Below are positions 5,369 to 5,420 of a stretch of 5,420 nt of DNA, one piece after another. Origin of the DNA: Bacillota bacterium (GTDB taxonomy: Bacteria > Bacillota > Clostridia > Acetivibrionales > DSM-1351); the NCBI GenBank assembly GCA_023441625.1, contig JAEZOA010000029.1, positions 1 through 5,420 on the forward strand, in the 5' to 3' direction. Position 1 is the stretch's first letter. Each line of letters begins with the position of its first letter. A model generated the notes under the pieces. That model saw nothing but the letters and a program-made list of their open reading frames with translations. It was not told the DNA's origin and ran no database searches. The translations under genes and the position numbers were made by a program.

Positions 5369-5385
5369 ATTTTAATTATTGAAAA
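5369..5385. promoter_or_regulatory. Probable IclR operator before the gene at 5403
   Basis: ATTTTAATTATTGAAAA matches the inner 17 bases of the palindrome at 3325-3343 at 15 positions, including the AATTATTGAAA core. It lies 17 bases before the start codon at 5403, overlapping or just downstream of any promoter, which would suit repression. I could not settle on a promoter for this gene: the AT-rich stretch offers a TAAAAT -10-like box at 5360-5365 but no matching -35. Confidence 0.5.
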
Positions 5386-5402
5386 CCAATGAGGTGTAAG
5401 AT

Positions 5403-5420
5403 ATGAAGGATTCAATTCAC
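5403..5420 (+). CDS. Start of an unidentified plus-strand gene (cut by the window end)
   Basis: ATG 5403-5405 follows a ribosome binding site GAGGTG (5391-5396) with six bases of spacing, and the six visible codons read MKDSIH. Too little is present to assign a function. It diverges from iclR and is preceded by a site like the proposed IclR operators, so it is a candidate member of the same regulon. It could be another enzyme of glyoxylate or glycerate metabolism, but that is inference only. Confidence 0.55.

Noticed and set aside
1..5420. CRISPR arrays, tRNA or rRNA genes, phage or defence systems
   Set aside because: No regularly spaced repeats, cloverleaf-like sequences, ribosomal RNA segments or known defence genes were seen on either strand.

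Overview
The window is AT-rich, with strong AAGGAG-type ribosome binding sites, AT-rich promoters and hairpin-plus-U terminators. That points to a low-GC Firmicute, most likely a clostridial or Lachnospiraceae-type bacterium. This is inferred from composition and protein style; no species is identified.

Layout: (1) Bases 2-367 (+) are the C-terminal part of a TetR-type regulator cut by the window edge. (2) Bases 428-1213 (+) encode a nucleotidyltransferase-fold protein with an intact GGS...DxD signature. A perfect 13-bp hairpin at 1241-1270 closes this unit. (3) Bases 1390-3069 (-) encode a thiamine-diphosphate-dependent carboligase resembling glyoxylate carboligase (Gcl). It has a long leader with its own promoter, a possible 19-codon upstream ORF and a perfect 19-bp palindrome upstream of the promoter. 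(4) A 22-bp hairpin at 3413-3464 separates it from an IclR-family regulator at 3545-4333 (-). (5) Bases 4495-5168 are the relic of an IS1634-type insertion sequence, frameshifted and internally deleted, with its own minus-strand terminators. (6) The relic is flanked by a 160-bp direct repeat (4335-4494 and 5169-5328, 9 mismatches, no gaps), which duplicated the iclR promoter and ribosome binding site. (7) The first six codons of a divergent plus-strand gene begin at 5403.

How it fits together: closely related 17-bp operator-like sequences (type ATTTCAATTATTGAAAT) lie upstream of the gcl-like gene, just downstream of the iclR promoter, and just before the gene at 5403. The simplest reading is a small local IclR regulon for two-carbon (glyoxylate-type) metabolism, with the regulator controlling itself, the carboligase and a divergent gene. 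The IS inserted between the regulator and its divergent partner. Long target duplications are a known peculiarity of the IS1634 group, and here the duplication left iclR with a complete promoter. The most notable points are this long duplication, the shared operators, and a glutamate in the carboligase at the position where classical Gcl has valine.
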